Source: Mailhella massiliensis
GTDB lineage: Bacteria > Desulfobacterota > Desulfovibrionia > Desulfovibrionales > Desulfovibrionaceae
Assembly (NCBI RefSeq): GCF_020741395.1
Contig: NZ_DYZA01000017.1
Span: 1 to 15,146, forward strand
Length of the DNA: 15,146 bases
Direction of reading: 5' to 3'
Both the position numbers and the translations under genes were made by a program. The notes under the pieces were generated by a model. That model saw nothing but the letters and a program-made list of their open reading frames with translations, was not told where the DNA came from and did no database searches. Below, piece after piece: positions 14,373 to 15,146 of the stretch. Each line of letters opens with the position of its first letter. The stretch's first letter is position 1.

Positions 14373-14407
14373 AAAAAAAGAGACCCGCCGGACAGGCGGG
14401 CCTCTTT
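14373..14407 (-). terminator. Intrinsic terminator of the rplM-rpsI operon
   Basis: AAAGAG (14377-14382) and CCCGCC (14384-14389) pair with GGCGGG (14395-14400) and CTCTTT (14402-14407), with a single A-C mismatch. On the minus strand seven T follow (A-run 14373-14379). It lies 19 bases after the rpsI stop. The rest of the gap to the transporter gene (14221-14372) must hold that gene's promoter, but I see no convincing boxes. Confidence 0.93.
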
Positions 14408-14426
14408 GTCTGCGAGAATCGGAAGA

Positions 14427-14819
14427 TTAACGCTTGGAGTACTGGTAACGGGCGCGGGCAGCAGCCAGGCCGTACTTCTTACGTTCCTTCTTACGGGCAT
14501 CACGGGTCAGGAAGCCGGCATGCTTCAGAGCGCCGCGCAGAGCGGGATCGGCCTGAAGCAGGGCACGGGAGATGCCGAGGCGGACGGCTTCGGCCTGACC
14601 GGAAATGCCGCCACCGCACACATTGACCTTGATATCATACTGTTCGGTGAGCTTGGTGAGGGCAAGAGGCTGACGGACGATCATCTGCAGGGTCTTGCGG
14701 GGGAAGTACTGATCCATGGGGCGGCCGTTGATTTCAATCTGACCGGAACCGGGATAGAGGCGGGTACGGGCAATGGCAGTCTTGCGGCGGCCGGTACCAT
14801 AATCAAAAGAGGTAGACAT
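14427..14819 (-). CDS. rpsI: 30S ribosomal protein S9
   Basis: This is a component of the small ribosomal subunit whose C-terminal tail reaches the P-site tRNA. The 130-residue length is normal for the family. It has the GTGRRKTAIARTRLYPGSG start (residues 8-26), the GGGISGQAEAVRLGISRAL core and the invariant basic tail ending QYSKR. The ATG at 14819 has AGGAG at good spacing; the frame opens at 14840, inside rplM, and is not used. It follows rplM after ten bases, the conserved L13-S9 order. Confidence 0.98.
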   Translation of the reverse strand: MSTSFDYGTGRRKTAIARTRLYPGSGQIEINGRPMDQYFPRKTLQMIVRQPLALTKLTEQYDIKVNVCGGGISGQAEAVRLGISRALLQADPALRGALKHAGFLTRDARKKERKKYGLAAARARYQYSKR

Positions 14820-14829
14820 GGCGTGGCTC

Positions 14830-15146
14830 CTACTTCTCAAAGGTCAGCGGCTTGGGGGCCTGAGCGGCGTGGGGATATTCGGCGCCCACATAAATCTTCA
14901 GTTTCTTCAGCATGGCGCGGCCAAGACGGTTCTTGGGCAGCATGCCGCGGACGGCCTTGCGGAGCACTTCTTCAGGCTTGGTGGCCAGAAGCTTTTCCAG
15001 GCTGACTTCCTTGAGGCCGCCAACCCAGCCGGAGTGGCTGTAGTAGTGCTTGTCGTGCATCTTGGTGCCGGTCACGCGAATCTTTTCGCAGTTGACCACA
15101 ACGATGAAGTCGCCGTTGTCCATGTGGGGAGCGAATTCAGGCTTAT
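14830..15146 (-). CDS. rplM: 50S ribosomal protein L13, partial (N-terminus beyond the window)
   Basis: The last 104 residues of L13 are present. The frame stays open to the window edge and reads KPEFAPH before MDNGDFIVVVNCEKI, so the first methionine inside the window is internal. Diagnostic segments are the DNGDFIVVVN strand, YYSHSGWVGGLKE and VRGMLPKNRLGRAMLKKLKIY. About 40 N-terminal residues are missing. It is the first gene of the rplM-rpsI operon. Confidence 0.98.
   Translation of the reverse strand, partial: KPEFAPHMDNGDFIVVVNCEKIRVTGTKMHDKHYYSHSGWVGGLKEVSLEKLLATKPEEVLRKAVRGMLPKNRLGRAMLKKLKIYVGAEYPHAAQAPKPLTFEK

Noticed and set aside
1..15146. CRISPR array, tRNA or rRNA genes
   Set aside because: I saw no regularly spaced repeats, tRNA-like cloverleaf or rRNA sequence on either strand. 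Only local hairpins and short repeats were found.

Overview
The window looks like a chromosomal segment of an anaerobic, GC-rich Gram-negative bacterium. I think a sulfate- or sulfite-reducing Desulfovibrionaceae relative (Desulfovibrio, Bilophila or Mailhella type) is most likely. The grounds are the skp-lpxD-fabZ-lpxA lipid A cluster, a TRAP transporter with a fused permease, a flavoprotein resembling the alpha subunit of adenylylsulfate reductase, and a ferredoxin-fused GltD-like oxidoreductase. The lineage is an inference from gene content, not from a search. Every complete gene lies on the minus strand. The only plus-strand coding sequence is the tail of an insertion-sequence transposase at the left edge.

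Layout in the direction of transcription (right to left): rplM (partial) and rpsI form the L13-S9 ribosomal operon (15146-14427) and end at a strong terminator. An EamA-type exporter follows (14220-13345), ending in stacked hairpins. Next is a shikimate kinase-like P-loop kinase (13159-12602) that lacks a substrate-binding arginine. The outer-membrane operon skp, lpxD, fabZ, lpxA (12440-9370) has a recognisable promoter and a clear terminator. These are core housekeeping blocks.

The left 9 kb is accessory metabolism. It holds an iron-dependent alcohol dehydrogenase (9214-8036) and a Crp/Fnr-type regulator with its own terminator (7767-7051). Then comes a four-gene operon: an AprA/FrdA-superfamily flavoprotein (6848-5187), a GltD-like NAD(P)H oxidoreductase with a C-terminal ferredoxin domain (5142-3442), a TRAP solute-binding protein (3391-2297) and a fused DctQM TRAP permease (2173-242). 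Just beyond its end sits the right end of an IS3-family element (about 1-133).

The most interesting unit is the four-gene operon with its adjacent regulator. A simple reading is that the TRAP transporter imports an unknown compound. The flavoprotein then reduces (or oxidises) it in the cytoplasm, exchanging electrons with pyridine nucleotide or ferredoxin through the iron-sulfur GltD-like partner. The binding protein has asparagine where most TRAP binding proteins have the carboxylate-binding arginine. The flavoprotein lacks the visible fumarate reductase active-site motifs. Both point away from an ordinary dicarboxylate/fumarate system. The substrate cannot be read from the sequence.
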